Assembly: GCA_034440595.1 (NCBI GenBank)
Contig: JAWXCH010000532.1
Location: 1 to 13,046, forward strand
Source: JAWXCH01 sp034440595
GTDB taxonomy: Bacteria > Planctomycetota > Planctomycetia > Pirellulales > JALHPA01
Reading direction: 5' to 3'
Length of the DNA: 13,046 nucleotides
The notes beneath the pieces are model-generated. The model worked only from the letters and a program-made list of their open reading frames with translations, was not told the origin of the DNA and ran no database searches. A program made the position numbers and the translations under genes. This document shows positions 6,038 to 12,822 of this stretch, one piece after another (position 1 is the stretch's first letter; the number at the start of each line of letters is the position of its first letter).

Positions 6038-8071
6038 TCACCGATACCTCTCCACAACTCTCTGGCAATCCGGCAGCGATTCCAAAAACGTCTTACCATA
6101 CGGCTTCGTCCGCACTCGCGGGTCCAAGATCACCACCATGCCTCGATCCTGCTGCGTGCGAATCAAACGACCAAAGCCTTGCTTCAACTTCAACACTGCT
6201 TCGGGCAGTTGATATTCGGCAAATGGATTTCCCCCGCGTGCTTTGATCGATTCCAGCCGCGCCTCCAGCAACGGCTGGTCCGGCACACTGAACGGCAGCT
6301 TGGTGATGATCACGTTTTGCAGCGCATCGCCCGGCACATCGACCCCTTGCCAGAAACTATCGGTGCCAAACAACACCGCGCGTTCGGTCGATTTGAACCG
6401 TTCGACCATCACCGTCCGGCTCATGCCGTCGGCCTGCGAGAAGAGCGCCATGTTCTGACTCGCCAGCCACGGCGTCAACTGCTCGGCTGCGCGGCGCAGC
6501 ATGTCATAACTGGTGAAGAGCACAAACGCCCGTCCCTCGCTCCGCTCCGTGTATCGCTGAATCATCTCCACACAAGCACGGTCATACGCCATCTTATCGC
6601 TCGGATCGGGCATCCCTTCCAGCAAGATCAACTGCGCCTGCCGCTGATAATCAAACGGACTCCCCAGTCGCAATGCGTCGGACTTCGTCAATCCGATCCG
6701 CGATTTGAAAAAATCGAACGAGCCTTTTTTGCCCACCGAAAGCGTGGCACTGGTCATGATCACCGTGGGGATCTGATCAAAAAGTGCCTCGCGCAAGATC
6801 GGTCCAATATCCACTGGCGACGCCGCCAGCGAGAGCTTTGGCCGCCCGCGCCGCGTGAAACTGCGCTCAATCCAATAGACCGCCCCGGCCATCGTCTGCT
6901 GCCGCCAGGCCTCAATCTCATCGGCCAATGAACGCAACCGGTCAGCGGCAGAAGTGAAGTCCTGCCGCTCTTCTTCGCGCAGCGCATTCCCCTGCTCGCG
7001 GACCAGCTTCGACAGTTTCACCAACGCCGGGCTAAGCGTGTTCTCAACGATATTCGGCTCAGAAACACGCCCGTTCTTTCCTTTTTGCGAGTTCAGCCAC
7101 TTCTCCAAATCGTCAAAAAAATCGTCCATCCGAATGCGGACTTCCATCACTGCCTGCTGTGCATCGCCCGATTTGTGCACCACCAGCAGCCCGCGGTTGG
7201 TCCGGTCGTTGTACAGCTTATTCAGCGTGTACTCGATCTGGCCAGCCGAGACACCCAAGCCAAGGTGGTCCCCGGCAACCGCCTCGATAGTGTGCGCTTC
7301 GTCAAAAATCACAATATCGTGATTCGGCAGGATGCTGGCCCCCTGCCTTCGCAGCGCCAGATCGCTGAAGTACAGTGCATGATTGACCACCAGGATTTGC
7401 GCATTGGAGACGCGCCGGCGTGCCCGGTAGTACAGGCAATCCTTGAATCGCGGGCAGTTCCGCCCCATGCAGTTGCCGCTGTCGCTACGGACTTCGTCCC
7501 AGACCTGCGGCAGCGGTTTGTGCGGCAAGTCGGCCAGCGAACCATCGGCGGTGGTCTTGGACCAGTCCATCAGATCGCGCAGCTCGCGAATCTCCTCCTG
7601 TTCATGGAACAGGCTCCCGGCGCGTGCATAAGCGTTTTCCAGCCGCCGCAGGCTGATGTAGTTGCTGCGCCCTTTGACCAGCACAGCAGTGAACTCCTCG
7701 GGCATCACGCTCCGCAGCAGCGGCAAGTCCTTGAAAATGAGCTGCTCTTGCAGACTGATCGTATGCGTGCTGATCACCACGCGCCGTTGTTGCGGCTTGC
7801 CGGTCCCCTCCGCATCTTCCGGGCTATCATCCTGATCTGCGGAACCAGCCTGACCGGCTGTGCTTTGACCCGCTGTGGCCAAGATTGCCGGGACTAGGTA
7901 GGCAAAGCTCTTACCGACCCCGGTCCCCGCCTCCACTATCAAATGCCGACCGCTGGCCATGGCCGTCGCCACCCCCTGAGCCATTTCGAGCTGCTGCGGG
8001 CGTTGCTCATACTGCGGCAAGCGCCTGGCAATTCGGCCTTCTGGCCCGAGAATGTCGGTCGTGGAGTCCAT
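6038..8071 (-). CDS. DinG-family (Rad3/XPD-like) ATP-dependent DNA helicase
   Basis: This 677-residue superfamily 2 helicase probably unwinds DNA 5' to 3' and acts on repair or R-loop/D-loop structures, like E. coli DinG and YoaA. Seen in order: Q-motif-like RPQQLEMAQ (24-32), Walker A EAGTGVGKS (47-55), motif Ia STHTISLQEQ, Fe-S domain cysteines C201, C206 and C212, DEAH box FDEAH (256-260), SATLS (441-445), FGTDSFWQGVDVPG and motif VI QGFGRLIRT (631-639). The 4-residue and 5-residue gaps between the cysteines match E. coli DinG (C194/C199/C205), but the first cluster cysteine is Ser140 in GRSNYIS. A polar, Gly/Asp-rich insert (about 66-97) separates motifs I and Ia. No exonuclease domain is present. 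The ATG at 8071 lacks a clear ribosome binding site. DinG subfamily assignment is firm; substrate is inferred. Confidence 0.9.
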   Translation of the reverse strand: MDSTTDILGPEGRIARRLPQYEQRPQQLEMAQGVATAMASGRHLIVEAGTGVGKSFAYLVPAILATAGQSTAGQAGSADQDDSPEDAEGTGKPQQRRVVISTHTISLQEQLIFKDLPLLRSVMPEEFTAVLVKGRSNYISLRRLENAYARAGSLFHEQEEIRELRDLMDWSKTTADGSLADLPHKPLPQVWDEVRSDSGNCMGRNCPRFKDCLYYRARRRVSNAQILVVNHALYFSDLALRRQGASILPNHDIVIFDEAHTIEAVAGDHLGLGVSAGQIEYTLNKLYNDRTNRGLLVVHKSGDAQQAVMEVRIRMDDFFDDLEKWLNSQKGKNGRVSEPNIVENTLSPALVKLSKLVREQGNALREEERQDFTSAADRLRSLADEIEAWRQQTMAGAVYWIERSFTRRGRPKLSLAASPVDIGPILREALFDQIPTVIMTSATLSVGKKGSFDFFKSRIGLTKSDALRLGSPFDYQRQAQLILLEGMPDPSDKMAYDRACVEMIQRYTERSEGRAFVLFTSYDMLRRAAEQLTPWLASQNMALFSQADGMSRTVMVERFKSTERAVLFGTDSFWQGVDVPGDALQNVIITKLPFSVPDQPLLEARLESIKARGGNPFAEYQLPEAVLKLKQGFGRLIRTQQDRGMVVILDPRVRTKPYGKTFLESLPDCQRVVERYR

Positions 8072-8116
8072 GAATAATTGACGCAGTCCAGGGTGAAACA
8101 GTCTCTTCGCTATGCT

Positions 8117-8143
8117 ATCTTATTGAGGCAAGCTGCGCAGCAA
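8117..8143 (-). promoter_or_regulatory. Possible promoter for the helicase gene
   Basis: On the minus strand TTGCTG and TAAGAT stand 15 bp apart about 45 nt before the helicase start. The -10 box is identical to that of the S10 promoter, but the spacer is short. The 177-bp divergent gap 8072-8248 must hold promoters for both the helicase and the zinc-ribbon gene; no better match was found. Confidence 0.25.
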
Positions 8144-8248
8144 CAGGGTTTACCACAGTCGCAGATTGCAATGTAGCGGATGATCGGCCCTCTGCGACCC
8201 ACCGTGGGCAGCCATAAAGACTCAACCACCAACCCCTCAGCACTCATT

Positions 8249-9310
8249 ATGCCAATTGATTTTCGATGTCCACAGTGTGGAAAGCTCCTTCGCACACCCG
8301 ACAACAGCGCCGGCAAGCAAGCCAAGTGTCCTCAATGCGCGGCAATCCTGCGAGTGCCGGACGTGGGTGCCGCGACCCCAGCCGACAGTGGAGCGGGTGC
8401 CGGGGGAGCCGGATCGGGTGATGCAGGTGAAGAGCGACCGTTCAGTTCGTTTGATCGTGGACCAAGCGCGCCAGGACAAGGATCAGACGCGGGTTATCAA
8501 ATGGCAAGCGGTGGAGGAGGCGGTGCCGGTGGATTTGGAGGAGGAGGTGGAAACTTGGGCGGTGACAGTGTTGGCGGTGGATATGGCGCTGCATCGGACA
8601 ATCCGTTTTCGGCACCGCAAACCGATAGCTATCAGGCACGCGTGGTGGGTGATGGGGAGTTTGCTCCGACGAAGATCGAACTCGGGACACTGTTGAGCAA
8701 GAGCTGGGAGATCACCAAGCAAAATTTGCTGAAGGTGCTGGGAATGTTTGCGGTGCTGTTTGCGGTTGCGGTATGTTTTCAGCTGTTTGTCGGTGGAGTT
8801 CTCGGGGCAGCCGGCGATTCTGCCGTTGGGGCCATCATAGTATTGGTTACCTTAGTGGCGTTTATGGCCTTTGAATTAGTAATTTCAGCCGGTGTATCGA
8901 TCTTCATGCTGAAGGTTGCTCGTGGGCAATCGACGACGTTTAGCGACCTATTTACCGGGACGCGGTTCATCGTTCCGATTCTCGTCAGTTCAATTGTTGT
9001 CGGAATTTGTGTGTTACTCGGATTCGTGGCGCTTATCGTGCCGGGCATTATAATCGCCCTTATGTTATGGCCCTTTATATTCATTATTGTAGATCGCAAT
9101 GCCGGTGCGATGGAATCCCTTACCATCGCGCGACAAATCACCGATGGCAACAAGCTCACGATTTTTCTGTTGCATATTGTATTTTCGGCGCTGTCACTGG
9201 CGTGCATCCTGACACTTGGCCTGGGGTATTTCGTGCTGATTCCATACCAGATGGTAGCGTTTGCGGTTGCTTATCTGATGATGAGTGGCCAGCGAACTGC
9301 GGCAGACTAA
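8249..9310 (+). CDS. Zinc-ribbon multi-pass membrane protein with DUF975/GPDPase-type membrane domain
   Basis: The 353-residue product has three parts. Residues 1-36 are a zinc ribbon with C7, C10, C27 and C30 (CPQCGKLLRTPD ... KCPQC). Residues 37-130 are a low-complexity linker with a nearly pure Gly stretch (about 87-112), ending in SDNPFSAPQ (116-124). The rest has about six membrane segments (roughly 163-185, 192-222, 241-262, 263-281, 303-325 and 327-345), with VPGIIIALMLWPF followed by an amphipathic AMESLTIARQITDGN. That pattern resembles the membrane domain of glycerophosphodiester phosphodiesterases and related DUF975-like proteins, but no catalytic domain is present. I chose ATG 8249 because it begins MPIDFRCPQC like its paralogues; the frame is open 23 codons further but has no support. 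No ribosome binding site is obvious. Function unknown; a ribbon on the cytoplasmic side is inferred. Confidence 0.85.
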   Translation: MPIDFRCPQCGKLLRTPDNSAGKQAKCPQCAAILRVPDVGAATPADSGAGAGGAGSGDAGEERPFSSFDRGPSAPGQGSDAGYQMASGGGGGAGGFGGGGGNLGGDSVGGGYGAASDNPFSAPQTDSYQARVVGDGEFAPTKIELGTLLSKSWEITKQNLLKVLGMFAVLFAVAVCFQLFVGGVLGAAGDSAVGAIIVLVTLVAFMAFELVISAGVSIFMLKVARGQSTTFSDLFTGTRFIVPILVSSIVVGICVLLGFVALIVPGIIIALMLWPFIFIIVDRNAGAMESLTIARQITDGNKLTIFLLHIVFSALSLACILTLGLGYFVLIPYQMVAFAVAYLMMSGQRTAAD

Positions 9311-9359
9311 TCGATGAAATTCGTTCCGAGTCAGAGCAACGATGGAAACGAATTAACTC

Positions 9360-9402
9360 GCGGCCAGCAGAGATTCCACCTGAATCTCTGCTGGCCGCTT
9401 TT
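9360..9402 (+). terminator. Strong stem-loop with T-tract between two zinc-ribbon genes
   Basis: A perfect 17-bp stem (9360-9376 with 9382-9398) closes a 5-nt CACCT loop and is followed by TTTT. This is a good intrinsic terminator for the gene ending at 9310. It ends only 23 nt before the next start codon and no promoter is visible between them, so it may instead, or also, act as an attenuator in that gene's 5' leader. Confidence 0.8.
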
Positions 9403-9425
9403 GCAATCTCAGTAGGGGACACGGC

Positions 9426-10262
9426 ATGCCAATCGAATTTCGCTGCTCTGATTGCCAGAAACTCCTGCGAACTCCGGACGACAGTGCCGGTCGGCAGGCA
9501 CAGTGCCCACACTGCCAGGCAATCCAAGAAGTTCCGTTTCGCGCGATGCTGAGCAGCGGCCTGGGGGAGCCGCTTCGTCGACCCGTGCTCGAAGCGCGCG
9601 ATGAGCCGCAACTACGCAATGACGACCCGTACAGTGATAACCCGTTTGCGTCGTCGCAGTCCACCAATCCAATCGATGCTGCTCAACCGAGCTTCTCAGG
9701 AGAACGAACCGGCCCGCCGTGGGAAGAGCGGACTTCAGTGGGGAGTTACTTCAGCACGGTGAAGATGGTTCTGCTCCAGCCATCGGACACTTTTTCCAAC
9801 ATGCGGCGCACCGGCGGGCTGGTAAAACCGTTCGCGTTTTCGGTCGCAGTATCGCTGCTCGTCATCCCATTGATGGTGCTGTTTGTGGCCTTCATGGACG
9901 AAATGGCTCCTGCGGAACGAGTCAGCTTGCTGGCCATGATACCGCTGTGGTTTGTCGGCGTGGCCATGATGCTGCTGCTCAGCACACTGATGATCAATTT
10001 TCTGCTGTTCATCTTTGGCGGCAGCGAGCACGGTTTTCAAGCCACGTTTCGCGTGAACTGCTATACGATGGGGGCAGTCATGCTACTGCAACTCATACCG
10101 GTCGTCAGCATGTTCGCTTCGATCTGGATGATTGTGGTGCAGACAATCGGAATCGCTCGCGTCCATGAGGTCTCTGGAGCAAAGGCATTCGGCGTAGTGT
10201 TTTTGGCCTGGCTCATTCCGCTGGCAGCGGTCATCGGCATTGCCGTGCTGGCGCCGCGTTGA
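9426..10262 (+). CDS. Zinc-ribbon protein with Yip1-like membrane domain
   Basis: The 278-residue product begins with a zinc ribbon, MPIEFRCSDCQKLLRTPDDS (C7, C10), with the second pair C27/C30 in QCPHC. A linker follows with SDNPFASSQ (70-78) and GPPWEE (96-101). Then comes VKMVLLQPSDTFSNMRRTGG (112-131), a re-entrant-like entry segment, followed by about five hydrophobic segments (roughly 134-157, 167-198, 213-224, 226-243 and 254-275) and the motifs HGFQATFRVNCY (202-213) and GIARVHEVSGAKA (242-254). These motifs fit the Yip1 membrane family, which in eukaryotes acts in ER-Golgi traffic; bacterial members have no known role. AGGGG lies 7 nt before the ATG. It is the only Yip1-like paralogue here with its ribbon fused. 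Function unknown. Confidence 0.85.
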   Translation: MPIEFRCSDCQKLLRTPDDSAGRQAQCPHCQAIQEVPFRAMLSSGLGEPLRRPVLEARDEPQLRNDDPYSDNPFASSQSTNPIDAAQPSFSGERTGPPWEERTSVGSYFSTVKMVLLQPSDTFSNMRRTGGLVKPFAFSVAVSLLVIPLMVLFVAFMDEMAPAERVSLLAMIPLWFVGVAMMLLLSTLMINFLLFIFGGSEHGFQATFRVNCYTMGAVMLLQLIPVVSMFASIWMIVVQTIGIARVHEVSGAKAFGVVFLAWLIPLAAVIGIAVLAPR

Positions 10263-10306
10263 ATTGGATAGGCATCGTGCGATTGTACCGCAGCAATTTC
10301 CCACCG

Positions 10307-10416
10307 GCGCGATTTCACAACGTACTTCGAAGCATTGAAGTACACCGCTGCGATATTGCAAAGTTCACCGAATCATTGAAGTACACTGCCGCGAGTTCAC
10401 ACCGTACGCCGAAGGC
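10307..10416 (+). repeat. Degenerate direct repeats, period about 41 bp
   Basis: The 26-mers at 10328-10353 and 10369-10394 differ at three positions and start 41 bp apart (shared core CATTGAAGTACAC). Partial flanking copies are at 10307-10333 and 10390-10416 (GCGCGATTTCACAACGTAC against CGCGAGTTCACACCGTAC). An inner inverted repeat GTACTTC / GAAGTAC is also present. The array is too degenerate and spacer-less to be CRISPR. It runs straight into the inverted-repeat element to its right, so both may be one composite. Confidence 0.6.
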
Positions 10417-10633
10417 GTTCCATTCCGAAGCCTAGGGTTCGCTGCGCAGCAGCGTACCCTAGGTATAAGTTTCCCAAAAATCGGTTACCGCGAAGCGGTT
10501 ACACAAGCGGCTGAGACGGCTTGTTGGCGATCCGGCCATGAGTGTAATCACTTCGTGGTAACCGGTGGGATGGAAATACTAACCCCAGGTGCGCTGCGCG
10601 ACCTGGGGCTGTGGAATTTAACGCCTTCGGCGT
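10406..10633 (+). repeat. Nested inverted-repeat element (REP-doublet or MITE-like)
   Basis: The left arm (10406-10504) and right arm (10542-10633) are imperfect reverse complements around a 37-nt centre. From the outside inwards each arm has the small palindrome ACGCCGAAGGCGT or its complement, an ATTCC spacer, a longer palindrome and a 22-nt inner block. The longer palindromes are CCTAGGGT/ACCCTAGG at 10431-10463 and CCCCAGGT/ACCTGGGG at 10583-10608. The inner blocks (10483-10504 and 10542-10563) match at 19 of 22 positions. Each arm is thus one copy of the same palindromic unit, set head to head, as in REP doublets. No transposase is encoded nearby. With the direct repeats it fills the 529-bp gene-free stretch 10263-10791. 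Confidence 0.75.
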
Positions 10634-10791
10634 ATTCCGTGCCAGTTGTGTTTTTCTCGGCGATTTGCAAGCTGTCGACAAGGTGCAGCTTTCTATGCTG
10701 TTCTCCTGATCAACTCCGGCAAAGATTGGCGCAATGGCCTTAATTTCTAATGAATTCACTTGGAATGGCTGCTATCTTGGAGAATCGCCAA

Positions 10792-10926
10792 ATGGCGTTT
10801 GCGGCTAGAAACCCCGTTTGGGCCTTGCTTCTTTCGGCGATGATCTGGGTCTGCCTTTTTGTGCCGTTCTCGATATTGCTCAATAGCGTGCTGTATTGCA
10901 GCGTATCGGGCCGCGGGCGAAGATAA
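10792..10926 (+). CDS. Candidate small single-pass membrane protein (44 aa)
   Basis: A 44-codon frame starts MAFAARNPVWALLLSAMI and continues through a hydrophobic segment (about residues 9-34, rich in Leu, Val, Ile and Phe) to a basic end SGRGRR. GGAG lies 9 nt before the ATG, a good ribosome binding site; in-frame ATGs at 10750 and 10765 lack one. It is below the size cut-offs of most gene callers. The stop is 71 nt before the stand-alone zinc-ribbon gene, so it could be the first gene of that operon. A short palindrome CGCCA-AA-TGGCG spans the start codon. I do not recognise a family; a chance frame is possible. Confidence 0.4.
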   Translation: MAFAARNPVWALLLSAMIWVCLFVPFSILLNSVLYCSVSGRGRR

Positions 10927-10997
10927 GGGTAGCCGCTCGAAACGTCGTAATGCGTTGGGCAGTTGCACTTGGTTAAATTATTATAGGGAATCGCACG

Positions 10998-11225
10998 GTG
11001 TCGATCGAATTCTGCTGTCCGCATTGCAAGAAGCAGCTTCGCACGCCGGACGGCAGTTCCGGCCAGCAAGGCGAATGTCCCGAGTGCAACGCGATAGTGC
11101 CGGTTCCGCCAGTCGTCCATGCAACTGCACCTATGGCCTACGGATTGGCAGTGGTGATTGTATTGATGTCCGGGTTGCTGTTTGCTATTTGCATTATCGG
11201 AGTGCAGTATCTCATCGATGAATAG
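10998..11225 (+). CDS. Stand-alone zinc ribbon with one membrane helix
   Basis: The 75-residue product starts with GTG (MSIEFCCPHCKKQLRTPDGS) and keeps all four ribbon cysteines at positions 7, 10, 27 and 30. It then has a short Pro/Ala linker and one hydrophobic helix (about 47-71, GLAVVIVLMSGLLFAICIIG), ending in LIDE. AGGGA lies about 8 nt before the GTG. Its stop overlaps the next start by 8 nt (ATGAATAG), a sign of translational coupling. In the paralogue at 9426 the same ribbon is fused to the Yip1-like domain that here is a separate protein. It is a complete small membrane-anchored ribbon, not a frameshifted fragment, because it has gained its own helix. Function unknown. Confidence 0.75.
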   Translation: MSIEFCCPHCKKQLRTPDGSSGQQGECPECNAIVPVPPVVHATAPMAYGLAVVIVLMSGLLFAICIIGVQYLIDE

Positions 11226-11901
11226 CGACCAAAGCAAACCGGTTTCCAGTGCGAACGTCAGCGGTCAGTTAGCAGGCCACTCTGAAGACTCTGACAATCC
11301 ATTCGCAGCACCGCAAACTACGGAGCTGAATTACAGCACTCGAGCGGATCAGGATGTCGAGCGTGACGGCCCGCCGTGGGAAGTTCATCCGTCGTTTATC
11401 ACTTACATACGCACGATGACGCTGGTGCTGTTTCAGCCATCGCGGATGTTCTTGAACATGCGATTGACCGGCAGTTGGATCCTGCCACTAGTGTTTGCCG
11501 CGGCACTACCGACCGTTGTCGCAATTTTACTAAGCGTCTCAATGATTCTAATGTTTCCGCAAGAGGGCAATCCAGCAATGATGCTGTTAATCATTCCAGT
11601 TCCGGTTCTAACGATCGGGATTGGATTGGCATCGATCAGTTTGTTGCTACATTTCGCACTGCGATTATTCGGCTGCCGGCAGCGGGGCTTTGAGGCTACT
11701 TATCGCTTCTGTTGTTATTCCTTCGGCGCGCTGATTATGTTCGACTTTTGGCCGCCAGGGTGGATTTGGCAGTTGGTCAACCTGACGAAGGGAGTTTCGC
11801 GTGTTCACCAGATCTCCAGCAGCAAGGCATTTGCCGCGATTTTGTTGGCATCGACTGTGCCGGGTCTGATCATCGGCGTGTGGTTGCTATACATTCGCTA
11901 A
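11218..11901 (+). CDS. Yip1-like membrane protein without zinc ribbon (paralogue 2)
   Basis: From ATG 11218 the 227-residue product has a soluble N-terminus with SDNPFAAPQ (25-33) and GPPWE (51-55). The membrane-domain entry motif VLFQPSRMFLNMRLTG follows (70-85), then about five hydrophobic segments. GFEATYRFCCYSFG (157-170) and GVSRVHQISSSKA (192-204) align with HGFQATFRVNCY and GIARVHEVSGAKA of the 9426 protein. There is no CxxC pair. The start has no ribosome binding site at the right distance and overlaps the zinc-ribbon stop, so expression probably depends on it. The frame is open 12 codons upstream but that part is only the shadow of the previous gene. The Yip1 assignment rests on motifs alone. 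Confidence 0.8.
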   Translation: MNSDQSKPVSSANVSGQLAGHSEDSDNPFAAPQTTELNYSTRADQDVERDGPPWEVHPSFITYIRTMTLVLFQPSRMFLNMRLTGSWILPLVFAAALPTVVAILLSVSMILMFPQEGNPAMMLLIIPVPVLTIGIGLASISLLLHFALRLFGCRQRGFEATYRFCCYSFGALIMFDFWPPGWIWQLVNLTKGVSRVHQISSSKAFAAILLASTVPGLIIGVWLLYIR

Positions 11902-11927
11902 GACCATTCCACTGATTCAGCGCTGCA

Positions 11928-12656
11928 ATGGATAGCAACCAAAACAATCCGACGTTCAGCGGGGAGTTGGCCAATCTTGTTGGAGACTCAGACAATCCCT
12001 ACGCCGCGCCGCAGTCGATTGTGCCGCATGAGGCGGATTCGCCCGAACTGGAACGAACCGGCCCACCGTGGGAGGAGGAAACCTCACTAGGAAGTTTTTT
12101 TCGAACCGTACAGATGGTGTTGGTCGAACCGTCTTACATGTTCGCCACCATGCGGCTGACCGGTGGGCTGGGAAAACCGTTTGCGTTTGCCATAGCGTTG
12201 TCGCTGTTATTGGTCGCCCTTCTAATCGCTTTAGTGATTGCCTTTCTCCTTTTTACATCATCGCGCGAAGGTCTCGAACGATTAGAGGTAGGGCTAACCC
12301 TAGGGCCCATCGTTACTCTATCGCTATTGTTTATTCTTATTGGAGTAGCGCTGCTAACCGGGGCACTAGTCGTCAATCTCGTGCTGAAGTTATTTGGCAA
12401 AAGGAGGCACGGCTATGAAGCCAATTTTCGAATCTTGTGCTACGTGTTTGGTAGCATGGGATACATGCTGTTGATTCCATTTGTGAATTGTGTTGCACTC
12501 GTCTGGGGCATCTACCTGGCATCCATCGGGATCTCGCGCGTCCAGCGGATCACAACAGGATATGCGTTGATTATTGCACTGCTGTCGCTTGCTATCTCAA
12601 TTGCGCTATTCGTATTGGGGCTGCTCGCGATGGTGGTGGTAGTGGATTTCTGCTAA
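11928..12656 (+). CDS. Yip1-like membrane protein without zinc ribbon (paralogue 3)
   Basis: The 242-residue product has an N-terminus with SGELA and SDNPYAAPQ (21-29), then ERTGPPWEEETSLGSFFRTV and VEPSYMFATMRLTGG (66-80). About five hydrophobic segments follow (roughly 83-110, 125-155, 173-187, 189-205 and 212-240), with HGYEANFRILCY and GISRVQRITTGYA between them. Over a 46-residue stretch starting at ERTGPPWE it shares 33 identities with the 9426 protein but only 23 with its direct neighbour. Its N-terminus is nevertheless more like that neighbour. It begins 26 nt after the preceding stop without an obvious ribosome binding site, so it is likely the last gene of the 10998-12656 operon. 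Function unknown. Confidence 0.8.
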   Translation: MDSNQNNPTFSGELANLVGDSDNPYAAPQSIVPHEADSPELERTGPPWEEETSLGSFFRTVQMVLVEPSYMFATMRLTGGLGKPFAFAIALSLLLVALLIALVIAFLLFTSSREGLERLEVGLTLGPIVTLSLLFILIGVALLTGALVVNLVLKLFGKRRHGYEANFRILCYVFGSMGYMLLIPFVNCVALVWGIYLASIGISRVQRITTGYALIIALLSLAISIALFVLGLLAMVVVVDFC

Positions 12657-12763
12657 ACGGCCGGGGAGGCAAAATTGCTCGCTGCCGGGGGGCCAAATCG
12701 AAAATCCCGCCATTCTTCCGCAAATTATCGGCCTTTCCGCGTGAAATCCCTGACCCGGCTGAG

Positions 12764-12775
12764 TATGCTAGCATA
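12764..12775 (+). promoter_or_regulatory. 12-bp perfect palindrome with a -10-like hexamer
   Basis: TATGCTAGCATA is a perfect palindrome 47 nt before the last zinc-ribbon gene. It contains TATGCT, an acceptable -10 box, but the hexamer 17 bp upstream is GTGAAA, a poor -35. It could be an operator, a promoter element, or chance. The rest of the 166-nt gap 12657-12822 shows nothing else clear. Confidence 0.25.
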
Positions 12776-12822
12776 GCCCAAACTGTACAGCGATTTCCAG
12801 CGAATTAGTCCGAGGTTCCGAC

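Noticed and set aside
5966..6931. Plus-strand frame of 321 codons opposite the helicase
   Set aside because: It is the antisense shadow of the helicase, rich in His, Arg and Pro, with no domain and no upstream signals.
8779..9207. Minus-strand frame of 142 codons opposite the first zinc-ribbon gene
   Set aside because: The plus-strand frame there encodes clear membrane helices; the antisense product has only biased composition.
10307..10416. Possible CRISPR array
   Set aside because: Units are degenerate and contiguous, without unique spacers of constant length, and no cas gene is present.
10555..10743. Plus-strand frame of 62 codons across the right arm of the inverted repeat
   Set aside because: Its sequence comes from palindromic repeat DNA, has no ribosome binding site and looks like a typical repeat-derived false gene.
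10955..10984. Promoter TTGGGC-18-TATTAT before the stand-alone ribbon gene
   Set aside because: The -35 box is poor and initiation would fall after the AGGGA ribosome binding site, leaving it out of the transcript.
10740..11237. Minus-strand frame of 165 codons
   Set aside because: It runs antisense to the well-supported zinc-ribbon gene and the small membrane ORF, with no recognisable domain.
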